Assembly (NCBI GenBank): GCA_910588825.1
Contig: CAJURF010000063.1
Coordinates: forward strand, 1-22,080
Source of the DNA: an uncultured Lachnospiraceae bacterium
GTDB lineage: Bacteria; Bacillota; Clostridia; Lachnospirales; Lachnospiraceae
DNA length: 22,080 nt
Reading direction: 5' to 3'
Of this stretch, positions 1 through 7,696 are shown in pieces (position 1 is the first letter of the stretch; the number at the start of each line of letters is the position of its first letter). Both the position numbers and the translations under genes were made by a program. The notes beneath the pieces were generated by a model that saw nothing but the letters and a program-made list of their open reading frames with translations, had not been told where the DNA came from and made no database searches.

Positions 1-80
1 TAAGAAGAAAAAAGTGAGATTTTATGCGGGATGTAGAGTTTCGCAATTATCTAATTACGAATATGGAAAGAGAGGGAAAG

Positions 81-704
81 ATGATGAAAACTTTGAAAAA
101 AACTGTGTTATTTCTGTGCCTGCTGACAGCAGTGGCAGCGCCGGCAAATGTACAGGCGGCATCGCAAAAAGCAAAAGCCATGAAAGCATATAAAAATATG
201 CTCTCAAAACAGACCATACAGTGGGGAGAGAACAAAAATTATACGGTTCCCGCCAAAAACTGTGTGTTTGCCACTGCTTATATAGACAAAGATTCCGTAC
301 CGGAATTGATTGTCCAGAATAATATAGATATTCCCCATTGGTCAGACTGCACAGTGATGTACAGGTATAGAAACGGTAAAATACAGGTGGTAAAAAACAT
401 CAGCGCTGTCCACAGATTTTTCTACTATAAGAAAAAAGGTGTGTTCGTGGGAAATGACCTGTCCGCCGGAATTGACAGATCTGTTTATTACCAGCTGGCG
501 AAAGGTAGGGTCTCGGCAAAGCAGACAATCAATAAAAATGTGGGAGGAACAGGCGGAAAGTGGACGAAATATTATTTGGGGAACAGGCAGGTGGCAAAGA
601 GCCAGTTCAACAAATCTTTGAAAAAAATCACAGGTGCCAGGAAAAGAACAGAGGCAAAGTTTCGTAAGAATACCGCCGGAAACCGAAAACGGTATTTGAA
701 ATAA
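81..704 (+). CDS. Small secreted protein of unknown function
   Basis: The start is placed at the ATG at 81 because AGAGAGGGAAAG lies directly upstream; an in-frame ATG at 24 has no such site. The product (207 residues) begins with a lysine-rich n-region (MMKTLKK) and a hydrophobic core ending near VQAAS, a typical Sec signal peptide, so the protein is probably exported. The mature part is basic, with many Lys/Arg near the C terminus. It contains a segment of the form AYIDKDSVPELIV, which resembles the aspartate-rich 'D-x-D-G-x-pELiv' turn common in secreted Firmicutes proteins. I do not recognise the family. No enzyme motif, sortase signal or lipobox is seen. It is separated from the downstream Fe-S operon by that operon's own promoter, so it is probably a separate unit. 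Confidence 0.75.
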   Translation: MMKTLKKTVLFLCLLTAVAAPANVQAASQKAKAMKAYKNMLSKQTIQWGENKNYTVPAKNCVFATAYIDKDSVPELIVQNNIDIPHWSDCTVMYRYRNGKIQVVKNISAVHRFFYYKKKGVFVGNDLSAGIDRSVYYQLAKGRVSAKQTINKNVGGTGGKWTKYYLGNRQVAKSQFNKSLKKITGARKRTEAKFRKNTAGNRKRYLK

Positions 705-710
705 AAACAC

Positions 711-748
711 TTGATATCACGCTATAATCTTGTATAATATTCTATAAT
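711..748 (+). promoter_or_regulatory. Promoter region with three phased TATAAT boxes
   Basis: TATAAT occurs three times at exactly 10-bp spacing (723-728, 733-738, 743-748) in the series GCTATAATCT, TGTATAATAT, TCTATAATGG. TTGATA at 711-716 lies 16 bp before the middle box, giving the best sigma-A pair. With that box, transcription would begin near 745, almost exactly at the base of the long hairpin that starts at 749. It drives the smsC-smsB operon. Confidence 0.65.
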
Positions 749-812
749 GGAACTGTCATGAAACAGCTTGTGCAGACAAAATAGAGTGCACAAGTTGTTT
801 TGTGGCAGTTCC
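749..812 (+). ncRNA. Long leader hairpin upstream of smsC
   Basis: Bases 749-774 and 787-812 form a 26-bp stem around a 12-nt loop (775-786). Four positions differ from perfect DNA complementarity, and all four are G-U or U-G pairs in the + strand RNA, so the RNA stem is uninterrupted. No T-run follows, so it is not an ordinary terminator. It lies between the promoter and the smsC ribosome site and shares blocks with the leader at 16617-16659. A cis-regulatory or stabilising role is inferred. Confidence 0.65.
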
Positions 813-825
813 TAAATGTAAGAGA

Positions 826-850
826 GGGCAGGCTTTCAGGAAACCTGCCT
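826..850 (+). other. Second leader hairpin before the smsC ribosome site
   Basis: GGCAGG (827-832) pairs with CCTGCC (844-849), extended by a G-U pair at 826/850. A competing small hairpin CAGG-AAA-CCTG (837-847) uses the same right arm, so two folds are mutually exclusive. The hairpin ends about 15 nt before the GAGGTGATG ribosome site of smsC. There is no T-run. Confidence 0.45.
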
Positions 851-875
851 TCAGAAAAACAGAAGAGGTGATGAA

Positions 876-1619
876 ATGCTGGAATTGGAAAATATATCAT
901 TTGAAGTATCAGAAGAGGACGATTCCAAAGAGATTGTCAAGGATATGAGCCTGAAGCTGGAAGACGGGAAGTTCATTGTGATTACCGGGCCCAACGGCGG
1001 GGGAAAATCCACACTGGCCAAGGTAATCGCGGGGATTCATAAACCCACGTCAGGGAAAATCTATTTTGAAGGGGAAGACATTACACAAAAAAGTGTGACA
1101 GAACGGGCAAAGCTGGGAATTGCCTATGGATTTCAGCAGCCTGTGCGGTTCAAGGGAATTACGGTCCGGGATTTGATCTGTTTGGCGGCGGGAAAGAAGC
1201 TCTCTGTGGCAGAGTCCTGTGAATATCTGGCAGAGGTAGGCTTGTGTGCAAAGGACTATATTGACCGTGAGGTGAACGCCAGTCTGTCCGGAGGGGAACT
1301 GAAAAGGGTGGAGATTGCCACAGTTCTCGCAAGAGGGAGCAAGCTGTCTGTTTTTGACGAACCGGAAGCGGGGATTGACCTCTGGAGTTTCCAGAATCTC
1401 ATCAAAGTGTTTGAAAATATGCGCAAAACCAACCGTCAGGGTTCCATTCTGGTGATTTCCCATCAGGAGCGTATTCTGAATATTGCAGATGAAATTGTGG
1501 TCATCGCGGACGGAAAAATTGTGAAACAGGGCGGGAAAGAGGAAGTTCTTCCCACTCTGGTGAGTACAGAGGCGATGGCAAGTAAATGTGTAAAATACAA
1601 TGTGGGAGGTGAAAGTTGA
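876..1619 (+). CDS. sufC: SufC/SmsC-type ABC ATPase for Fe-S cluster assembly
   Basis: A 247-residue cytoplasmic ABC ATPase without membrane domain. Seen motifs are Walker A GPNGGGKST (38-46), Q-loop around 87-88, signature LSGGELKR (137-144), Walker B LSVFDEPEAGID (157-168) and the H-loop His196. The combination GELKR after the signature and an EPEAGID Walker B is characteristic of SufC. In the family, SufC dimerises and drives conformational change of SufB-type scaffolds during Fe-S cluster assembly. It overlaps the next gene by one base, so the pair is co-translated. No SufS desulfurase, SufU or separate SufD is encoded beside it, matching the two-gene 'SUF-like minimal system' (smsCB) of anaerobes. 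AGAAGAGGTGATGAA places the ATG. Confidence 0.93.
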   Translation: MLELENISFEVSEEDDSKEIVKDMSLKLEDGKFIVITGPNGGGKSTLAKVIAGIHKPTSGKIYFEGEDITQKSVTERAKLGIAYGFQQPVRFKGITVRDLICLAAGKKLSVAESCEYLAEVGLCAKDYIDREVNASLSGGELKRVEIATVLARGSKLSVFDEPEAGIDLWSFQNLIKVFENMRKTNRQGSILVISHQERILNIADEIVVIADGKIVKQGGKEEVLPTLVSTEAMASKCVKYNVGGES

Positions 1620-2539
1620 TGATTGATCAAATACAGCAGAGGCTGCTGGAAGAGGTTGCAGGGCTTCATGAAGTGCCGGAAGGGGCATATAATATAAGGG
1701 CCAATGGCCAGCTGGCACAGAGAAATACAACAGCCAATATAGATATTATATCCAAGGAAAACGGCACAGGAATTGACGTGCGCATTAAATCAGGCACGAA
1801 AAACGAAAGTGTGCACATTCCAGTGGTTTTAAGTGAAAGCGGGCTGAAAGAAGTTGTATATAACGATTTTTATATTGGGGATGACTGTGATGTAACCATT
1901 GTGGCCGGGTGCGGCATTGATAACTGCGGCGTTCAGGATTCGGAGCATGACGGAATCCACCGCTTCTTTGTGGGGAAAAATTCCAAGATTAAATATGTGG
2001 AAAAGCATTATGGCTCGGGAGACGGCCAGGGAAAACGCATTCTGAATCCAGGTACGGAAGTAACACTGGACGAGGGCAGTCTCATGGAAATGGAAATGGT
2101 TCAAATCAAAGGGGTGGACTCCACAGAGCGGAAAACAACCGCAGATTTAGCAGCCGGGGCCAAACTTCTGGTTCGGGAGCGCCTGATGACCCATGGAAAT
2201 CAGTCTGCGGTCAGTATCTATGAGGTGAATCTCAATGGAGAGAAGGCAAACACAGATGTGATCTCCCGTTCAGTGGCAAAAGACAATTCCTTCCAGAAAT
2301 TTGACGCGAAGATCACAGGAAATACCATGTGCAGCGGTCATATGGAATGCGACGCCATTATCATGGGGGACGCAAAAATACTGGCAGTGCCGCAGCTGGA
2401 AGCCAACCATATTGACGCGGCTCTCATACATGAGGCGGCCATCGGCAAAATTGCCGGAGACCAGATTGTCAAATTGATGACTTTGGGGCTGACAGAGGCA
2501 GAGGCAGAAGAACAGATTATCAATGGATTTTTGAAATAA
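1619..2539 (+). CDS. sufB: SufB/SmsB-type Fe-S scaffold protein
   Basis: About 306 residues, shorter than canonical SufB (about 470-495) and SufD (about 420), as expected for the single scaffold SmsB of the minimal system. The C-terminal half carries the SufBD core: CSGHMECDA (238-246), VPQLEANHIDAALIHEAAIGK-type block (258-278) with the conserved HEAAIGKI histidine, and the EAEEQIINGFL ending. Partner of SufC upstream; together they are expected to build Fe-S clusters for oxygen-sensitive enzymes such as the glutamate synthase at the window end. The ATG at 1619 overlaps the smsC stop (TGATG) and lies 9 nt after GGGAGG; a TTG at 1616 is an alternative start 6 nt after it. A Cys-rich stretch (AGCGIDNCG, about 97-105) lies in the N-terminal half. 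Confidence 0.92.
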   Translation: MIDQIQQRLLEEVAGLHEVPEGAYNIRANGQLAQRNTTANIDIISKENGTGIDVRIKSGTKNESVHIPVVLSESGLKEVVYNDFYIGDDCDVTIVAGCGIDNCGVQDSEHDGIHRFFVGKNSKIKYVEKHYGSGDGQGKRILNPGTEVTLDEGSLMEMEMVQIKGVDSTERKTTADLAAGAKLLVRERLMTHGNQSAVSIYEVNLNGEKANTDVISRSVAKDNSFQKFDAKITGNTMCSGHMECDAIIMGDAKILAVPQLEANHIDAALIHEAAIGKIAGDQIVKLMTLGLTEAEAEEQIINGFLK

Positions 2540-2548
2540 AAAAGGATT

Positions 2549-2570
2549 CGGCGTGGCACAGGCTGCGCCG
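2549..2570 (+). terminator. Probable terminator after smsB
   Basis: CGGCGTGGC (2549-2557) pairs with GCTGCGCCG (2562-2570), 9 bp including two G-U pairs, with a 4-nt loop. It lies 10 nt after the smsB stop. The following tract TTTCAGCTCTTATT is only moderately T-rich, so termination may be partial, with read-through into the LysR gene. Confidence 0.5.
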
Positions 2571-2613
2571 TTTCAGCTCTTATTATATCTCTGTTGTTTT
2601 TGGAGGCATCAAT

Positions 2614-3555
2614 ATGTTTCATGGAATGAATTATGTAATGGAAGTTTACAAAGAGCAAAGCTTTTCAAAAGCCGCGCAGAATTTGTATATTTCTCAGCCG
2701 GCGCTCAGTGCCGCGATTAAACGGATAGAAAAGAAGGTGGGCGCCCCACTCTTTGACCGGCGTACAAGCCCGATTCAATTGACGGAGTGTGGAAAAGAAT
2801 ACATACGGACTACAGAGAAAATCCTGGATCTGGAAGATGAATTTGCTTATCACGTTGGAAAGCTCCATGAACTGAAGGCCGGACACCTGGCCTTGGGTGG
2901 CACGTACTTTTTTGCCTCTTTTATCTTTCCGCCGTTCATCGAACAATTCCGGCAAAAATATCCCCATGTGAACCTGAACTTTTACGAGGGTTCTACGCCC
3001 GAACTAGGACAAAAGCTGTTCAATGGGGAATTGGATATTATCATTGACAATTACGTTTTGGACCCACAGATTTACTACAGGAAGAAATGTTTTGAGGAGA
3101 ATCTTCTGCTGGCAGTTCCGGTCTCTTTTGACAGTAACCAAAGGGCGGCAAGCTATCAATTGACATTTACAGATGTGGAAAATGATCTTCACCGTAATCC
3201 TAGATTTCCAGGTGTTCCATTAAAAAAATTCAAAGATGATCCCTTTGTGGTACTGCGCGCTCATAATGATACCAGAGAACGCATTGATGCAATCTGCCAG
3301 CGGGCGGGTATCCAGCCCAATTACATATTAAAATTAAATCAGGTCATGACTACCTACCGCCTCACCCAATTCGGGATGGGGATTTCCATTGTCAGCGATA
3401 CCTTGATTAAACATCTGCACATAGATCCTTCTGTCATTTACTATAAAATTGAAGCTCCGGAAGCTCAGAGAGATGTGTATCTGTATCATAAAAAGAACGC
3501 CTATCTCACCCGGGCTATGCAGGAATTCATCCGGATTGCGGTACCGGATGATTAA
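2614..3555 (+). CDS. LysR-family transcriptional regulator
   Basis: A 313-residue protein of standard LysR length. The N terminus is the winged HTH: FSKAAQNLYISQPALSAAIKRIE, followed by GAPLFDRR and LTECGKEYI. The remainder is a periplasmic-binding-like effector domain, with the expected region AGHLALGGTYFFASFIFPPF at the start of subdomain I. TTGGAGGCATCAATATG sets the start. The ligand cannot be read from sequence. It is downstream of and co-oriented with smsCB, after a weak terminator. LysR proteins usually control a divergent or adjacent gene, and no divergent neighbour exists here, so its target is unclear. Its 3' end now abuts the truncated end of the sigma-54-type regulator pseudogene, consistent with a deletion junction just behind the stop codon. 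Confidence 0.92.
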   Translation: MFHGMNYVMEVYKEQSFSKAAQNLYISQPALSAAIKRIEKKVGAPLFDRRTSPIQLTECGKEYIRTTEKILDLEDEFAYHVGKLHELKAGHLALGGTYFFASFIFPPFIEQFRQKYPHVNLNFYEGSTPELGQKLFNGELDIIIDNYVLDPQIYYRKKCFEENLLLAVPVSFDSNQRAASYQLTFTDVENDLHRNPRFPGVPLKKFKDDPFVVLRAHNDTRERIDAICQRAGIQPNYILKLNQVMTTYRLTQFGMGISIVSDTLIKHLHIDPSVIYYKIEAPEAQRDVYLYHKKNAYLTRAMQEFIRIAVPDD

Positions 3556-3558
3556 AAT

Positions 3559-4769
3559 TATACCCGCGAGCCAAATATTCCCTCTCCATCTCCTCCAGGG
3601 TCAGCCCTACAGACATTTGGCTGTCCATGACTGGCCGGATTTGTTCCGGCAAAAGCTCTGCCTGGATTGTATCCGAATCCATCAACATATTTACCACATA
3701 TTCCATTGTATTTTTTAATTCTTGAACATTTCCAGGCCAGTCATAGGTTTCCACAATGCGCCAAAAAGGTATTTTTCCGCATTCGTTCTGGGAAGGGTCG
3801 GACAGTCGATAATTATTAACGGCTTTTCATTCCTGTCGCTCTCGTCATGAATCGCATATGCGTATAACTTCTTACTTAACCCGTCCTCTGCATAGATCAG
3901 GACACAGGATGGAGATTCTGCTGCTATTTTTATTTTAGTGCGTATATCCTGCATCACTTTAGAATTTCCGATAATGGACTGAAACGAAGAAATTTTATTT
4001 TGAGAGGCACGAAGTTTTTTGATATCAGAGAAAAAAGCACGGTATCATATTCCCCCAGATTCAGTTTGTGGGAACTTCCGGCAACCAGAAGCTTTTCCTC
4101 CCCCTGTATCAATTCAAATTCCTCAAAATTATGAATGGAAACACCTGTGGAGCAGATTTTGATGGAAAATTGTTCAAAATCATAGAACTGTTCCTTTAAA
4201 ATAATTTTTCCCATTTTATTAATTTTGGAGATCCGGTTATCTTGGTTCAGTATCATGACACCTGAATCGTACTGCTCAAATACCGATTCCATAAGCATGA
4301 TCAAAGCCTTATTACGTTGATTTTCCATCAGCTGCATGGCTTCATAACCGATTAAGTCTGCGATCTTCTCCAAGAATTCCAGGTAAATCTGGGGATCAGC
4401 CAGAATTTTTTCTTCAGAGTCTTCCTTTTCCGCCACGAAACCCAGTGTTCCCAATGCTTCGTAGTTGGCGATGATCGGCGTCCACATCTCTACTTTCTCT
4501 TTACATTGGCTTTGATAGGTACATTTTTGACAACTGGGATGGCCGGCTGCCTCCAGCATGATCTGTGACTGCCCGGTTTTCAACGCAGAATAGGCAATAT
4601 GTCCAACTTCTGCACAGTTTTTACCCACATCATCCCGCCAGTCTCCTCCTACATAAAGTACCCGGATCATTTCATTATCAATGATGGATACTGCGGAATC
4701 CGTTATATTTGAAATGATCTCCGAATAACGGACAAGAGAAGGTTTCATTTCTGATAGTATATTATTCAT
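3559..4769 (-). pseudogene. Decayed sigma-54-type enhancer-binding activator
   Basis: Three reading-frame fragments together spell a PAS/sensor-AAA+ activator. The first (from ATG 4769) has a GAF/PAS-like sensor with a CxxC-type cluster (CQKCTYQSQC) and a PAS block around SGVMILNQDNRISKINK. A frameshift in a run of six A at 4031-4036 ends it; adding one base restores FFSDIKKLRASQNKI and SIIGNSKVMQD, the normal entry to the AAA+ domain. The second fragment has a poor Walker A (AEDGLSKKL instead of GESGTGKE) and stops after YLFG. The sequence then jumps straight to YDWPGNVQELKN. About 150 residues are missing, including the GAFTGA loop, Walker B and sensor motifs. The end is also cut after REYLARG, so the Fis-type HTH is gone. 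Divergent from the antiporter, it probably once activated the asparagine/aspartate genes. It cannot work as such an activator now. Confidence 0.88.
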
Positions 4770-4919
4770 GGCAGCTCCTTTTACACAATAAAATTGGCCA
4801 AGGCAGTATATTAAAAACAGTTTAGCATAGACATACTATAAATTCAAACCTAAAAATTCGTGAATTTGCTGTTATAAGGAAGAGATATTGGAAAAAATTA
4901 TAGTTATGTTGTGGGGATT

Positions 4920-5023
4920 TCATTTTGATATGACGCTCTCAAAATGAGAGCTGTAAAAAATGAAATAGAATCGCAGAAATCCAGGAAGCAGCAGCGGGTT
5001 TTCCTATCAAAATGAGAGGAAAA
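4920..5023 (+). promoter_or_regulatory. Palindromic operators upstream of the antiporter gene
   Basis: The 4770-5146 gap holds a core TCA-AAA-TGA three times. At 4935-4951 it is a perfect 7-3-7 palindrome (GCTCTCA-AAA-TGAGAGC). At 4999-5023 it is an 11-3-11 palindrome with one mismatch (TTTTCCTATCA-AAA-TGAGAGGAAAA). At 4920-4928 the core appears inverted (TCATTTTGA). The two palindromes are centred 68 bp apart. They lie at enhancer distance from the antiporter start, so they are probably sites of the now broken activator. No intact -24/-12 (GG-N10-GC) promoter was found by eye. A TATAAT at 5056-5061 lacks a good -35. Confidence 0.6.
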
Positions 5024-5146
5024 GGCAAAAAAAATAGGTTTTCTATATGATATTGTATAATTTGCTAAAAAAATGTAGAATAGAAATACATTTTGAGGAT
5101 ATATCCCACAAAACATGTAACAGAGAAAATGTCAGGAGGATTCATA

Positions 5147-6574
5147 ATGCAGAAAAAAACACCCAGTTTATTTCAGGCCGTTATTGTTTTAGGCGGTTTT
5201 TTAATCATGGCTTTTTTGTGCAATAAATTCGGGGTTGAAATTCATCTCGCGATTTTGGCGGCTTGGTTTTTGGCCATGGCTGTGGGGAAAATCAACGGTC
5301 ATTCCTATGCGGAAATGGAGCATGCCCTTTGCAAAGGCATTTATGATGGAATGAGCGCAGTTCTTATCATGCTGGTGATCGGCGCGTTGGTTGGAACATG
5401 GATTTCAGGAGGGATTGTTCCCAGCTTAATCTATTATGGATTAAAAATCATTCATCCGTCTATCTTTTTATTAGCCACTCTCATCTTGTCCAGTATTACT
5501 TCTCTGGCCACCGGCACCTCATGGGGGACTGCAGGTACGGCAGGAATTGCAATGATGGGAATTGGCGCAGGACTTGGAATTCCGGCTCCCATCACAGCCG
5601 GAGCAGTTCTTTCCGGCGCATACTTTGGGGATAAGTTATCTCCAATCTCTGACAGCTGCGTACTGTCATCCGCCATGGCTGACATCGACGTGGTGGAACA
5701 TGTGAAAGGAATCATGCCAACCACCTTTATTGGATATGCAGTTGCGGCAATCGCATTTACCGCCGCCGGTTTCGTACTGGGAGGCGGTGCTGCCGATATG
5801 TCCCAGGTAGAAGGTGTCATGGCTTCTCTGCAGGAAAATTTTAACATCAGTTTTCTGGCTTTCCTGCCCATGATTGTTGTAATAGGCCTGTTGATCCTGA
5901 AAATGCCTTCTCTTCCGGTTATCACACTGGGCGCGGCACTTGGCATCGTGTGGGGGATTGTTTTTCAGGGGCTGGCTCCGGTGAAGGCTATCTCCACAGC
6001 ATGGGTACAATTAGAAATGAATACCGGTGTGGAATTTATCGATTCTCTGCTAAGCCGTGGAGGTATCAGCAGCATGCTTTGGTCCATTGCGATCATCATC
6101 ATGGGACTTGGGTTTGGAGGCCTTCTGGATGAAGTTGGAATCATCAAAGCAATCGCTCAGAGAGTCTATCCATTGATCAGCAATGGGGGAACTCTCACCA
6201 TATTTACGATTATTGTTGGGTTTTTAGGATGCCTTCTGGGCAGCGCAATGTATGTATCGCTTGTTTTGACTCCAAAGATCATGGCCGATAAGTATGACGA
6301 GATGAAATACAGCCGGAGAATTTTGTCACGAAACGCGGAGATTGGCGGAACTTTAACTGCGGGCATGGTGCCATGGAGTGACAATGGAATTTATATGGCC
6401 ACCATTTTGGGTGTGGCAACACTTGAATATATCCCATATATGTGGTTTAACTTTGCATGTATTGTAATCGCGGTTATTTTCGGATTTACAGGCTTTTGTA
6501 TGTGGGATAATAAGAATGATGATAAGATCCGAAACAGCCTGAAAAATCAAAAACTGGAAGAAGCGCAGGGGTGA
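5147..6574 (+). CDS. nhaC: NhaC-family Na+/H+ (possibly organic acid) antiporter
   Basis: A 475-residue polytopic membrane protein with about 11-12 hydrophobic segments. The motifs are those of the NhaC family: LATGTSWGTAGTAGIAMMG, SGAYFGDKLSPISDSC and, near the C terminus, GTLTAGMVPWSDNGIYMA. The start is the ATG at 5147, 7 nt after AGGAGG; an earlier TTG has no ribosome site. The family includes Na+/H+ antiporters and, in Bacillus, MleN, a malate/lactate antiporter whose gene sits beside asparaginase and aspartase genes. Here the next gene is asparaginase, 5 nt away. An amino-acid or dicarboxylate exchange role linked to asparagine use is therefore as likely as plain sodium export, but substrate cannot be told from sequence. 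The gene looks intact, unlike the flanking regulator and aspartase. Confidence 0.9.
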   Translation: MQKKTPSLFQAVIVLGGFLIMAFLCNKFGVEIHLAILAAWFLAMAVGKINGHSYAEMEHALCKGIYDGMSAVLIMLVIGALVGTWISGGIVPSLIYYGLKIIHPSIFLLATLILSSITSLATGTSWGTAGTAGIAMMGIGAGLGIPAPITAGAVLSGAYFGDKLSPISDSCVLSSAMADIDVVEHVKGIMPTTFIGYAVAAIAFTAAGFVLGGGAADMSQVEGVMASLQENFNISFLAFLPMIVVIGLLILKMPSLPVITLGAALGIVWGIVFQGLAPVKAISTAWVQLEMNTGVEFIDSLLSRGGISSMLWSIAIIIMGLGFGGLLDEVGIIKAIAQRVYPLISNGGTLTIFTIIVGFLGCLLGSAMYVSLVLTPKIMADKYDEMKYSRRILSRNAEIGGTLTAGMVPWSDNGIYMATILGVATLEYIPYMWFNFACIVIAVIFGFTGFCMWDNKNDDKIRNSLKNQKLEEAQG

Positions 6575-6579
6575 GATCA

Positions 6580-7596
6580 ATGAAAAAAATACTTTTGATT
6601 GCTACTGGAGGTACGATTGCTTCATCGGAATCTAAGGATGGATTGACGCCATCCATTGATGTAAAGCAGCTTTTATCCTATATTCCGGAAATTGAGGCGT
6701 TCTGTCATTTGGAGGGCGTGTCTATCATGAGTGTGGACAGCACCAACATGAACCCTTCTCTGATGGTAAAAATTGCAGAAGCAGTCTATGACCATTATGA
6801 AGAATACGACGGATTTGTAGTCAGTCATGGTACGGATACTATGGCCTATACGGCAGCGGCTCTAACATATATGCTGAACAATCTGGAAAAGCCCATAGTA
6901 ATAACGGGTTCCCAGATTCCCATTGAGGCCCTGTATACAGACGCGAAGAAAAATCTTTCTGATGCAATCCGTTTTGCCTGTGAAGATATTGTGGGGATTT
7001 ATATCGCATTTGACGGCTCCATTATCAGCGGTACGCATGCCATGAAAGTGAAAACCAGAAGTGCCGATGCCTTCAAAAGCATCAATTTCCCGGTCATCGC
7101 GGAAATTAAGCTGGGAAGGATTACCTATAATCAGGCGCTGACTTATGGGGACCACTGGGAGAAACTAAAGCCTCGGGTTACGGGAACATTTTCTGTGGCG
7201 ACAAAATTGTGCCAGGATATTTTTGTATTGAAAATCTTTCCAGGCATTGGAACCGAAATTTTCGATTTTATTAAAACACAGTATAAAGGCGTTATTATCG
7301 AGAGCTTCGGCATCGGTGGAATTCCCAATGTAAACCATGATATTGTATCAAAAGTACACGAGCTGGTGAAAGCCGGACTTGCCGTTGTGATCACGACACA
7401 GTGTGTTTATGAGGGGATTGACCTGGATATTTATGAGGTTGGCCAGAAACTTGCGGAACAAAATGCAATCGTGGCCGGCGATATGACAACGGAGTCCCTT
7501 GTAATGAAGTTAATGTGGGCATTGGGCAATTTTGAACAAATCAGTGATGTGAAAAAGTATATGGAAACTCCTTTTTTTGCAGACAGAAGCTATTGA
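6580..7596 (+). CDS. ansA: L-asparaginase, type I (cytoplasmic)
   Basis: A 338-residue enzyme hydrolysing asparagine to aspartate and ammonia. Seen are the first signature ATGGTIAS with nucleophile Thr12, the second signature SHGTDTMAYTA with Thr85-Asp86, and the lysine in the AMKVKT segment (about 156). A C-terminal effector-domain region follows. No signal peptide is present, so the type I cytoplasmic form fits. ATG 6580 is preceded by AGGGGTGA, which overlaps the end of the antiporter gene; GTG 6571 is too close to that site. It is translationally linked to the antiporter. Its product aspartate would normally feed aspartase, which is broken downstream, so aspartate would have to go into biosynthesis or transamination or be exported. 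Confidence 0.94.
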   Translation: MKKILLIATGGTIASSESKDGLTPSIDVKQLLSYIPEIEAFCHLEGVSIMSVDSTNMNPSLMVKIAEAVYDHYEEYDGFVVSHGTDTMAYTAAALTYMLNNLEKPIVITGSQIPIEALYTDAKKNLSDAIRFACEDIVGIYIAFDGSIISGTHAMKVKTRSADAFKSINFPVIAEIKLGRITYNQALTYGDHWEKLKPRVTGTFSVATKLCQDIFVLKIFPGIGTEIFDFIKTQYKGVIIESFGIGGIPNVNHDIVSKVHELVKAGLAVVITTQCVYEGIDLDIYEVGQKLAEQNAIVAGDMTTESLVMKLMWALGNFEQISDVKKYMETPFFADRSY

Positions 7597-7629
7597 AGCC
7601 CTGGCTTTTTCCCACGTTAACTGCATCTG

Positions 7630-7660
7630 CAAGATATCCACCTGTTAGGTGGATATCTTG
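7630..7660. terminator. Perfect 13-bp hairpin between convergent genes
   Basis: CAAGATATCCACC (7630-7642) and GGTGGATATCTTG (7648-7660) pair perfectly around a 5-nt loop, between ansA (+) and the aspA remnant (-). T-tails are short on both sides (GATCTTT on +), so it may be a weak bidirectional terminator or an mRNA-stabilising end. Confidence 0.55.
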
Positions 7661-7696
7661 TCCGATCTTTAAAAATATACAGGAAGTGCACACTTT

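Noticed and set aside
749..812. Intrinsic terminator for the first secreted-protein gene
   Set aside because: The long stem is not followed by a T-run and lies after the promoter of the next operon.
4770..5146. A sigma-54 (-24/-12) promoter for the antiporter
   Set aside because: No GG-N10-GC pair with TGGCAC/TTGCA context was found; the nearest candidate, TTTGCT at 5061, lacks the GG element at the right distance.
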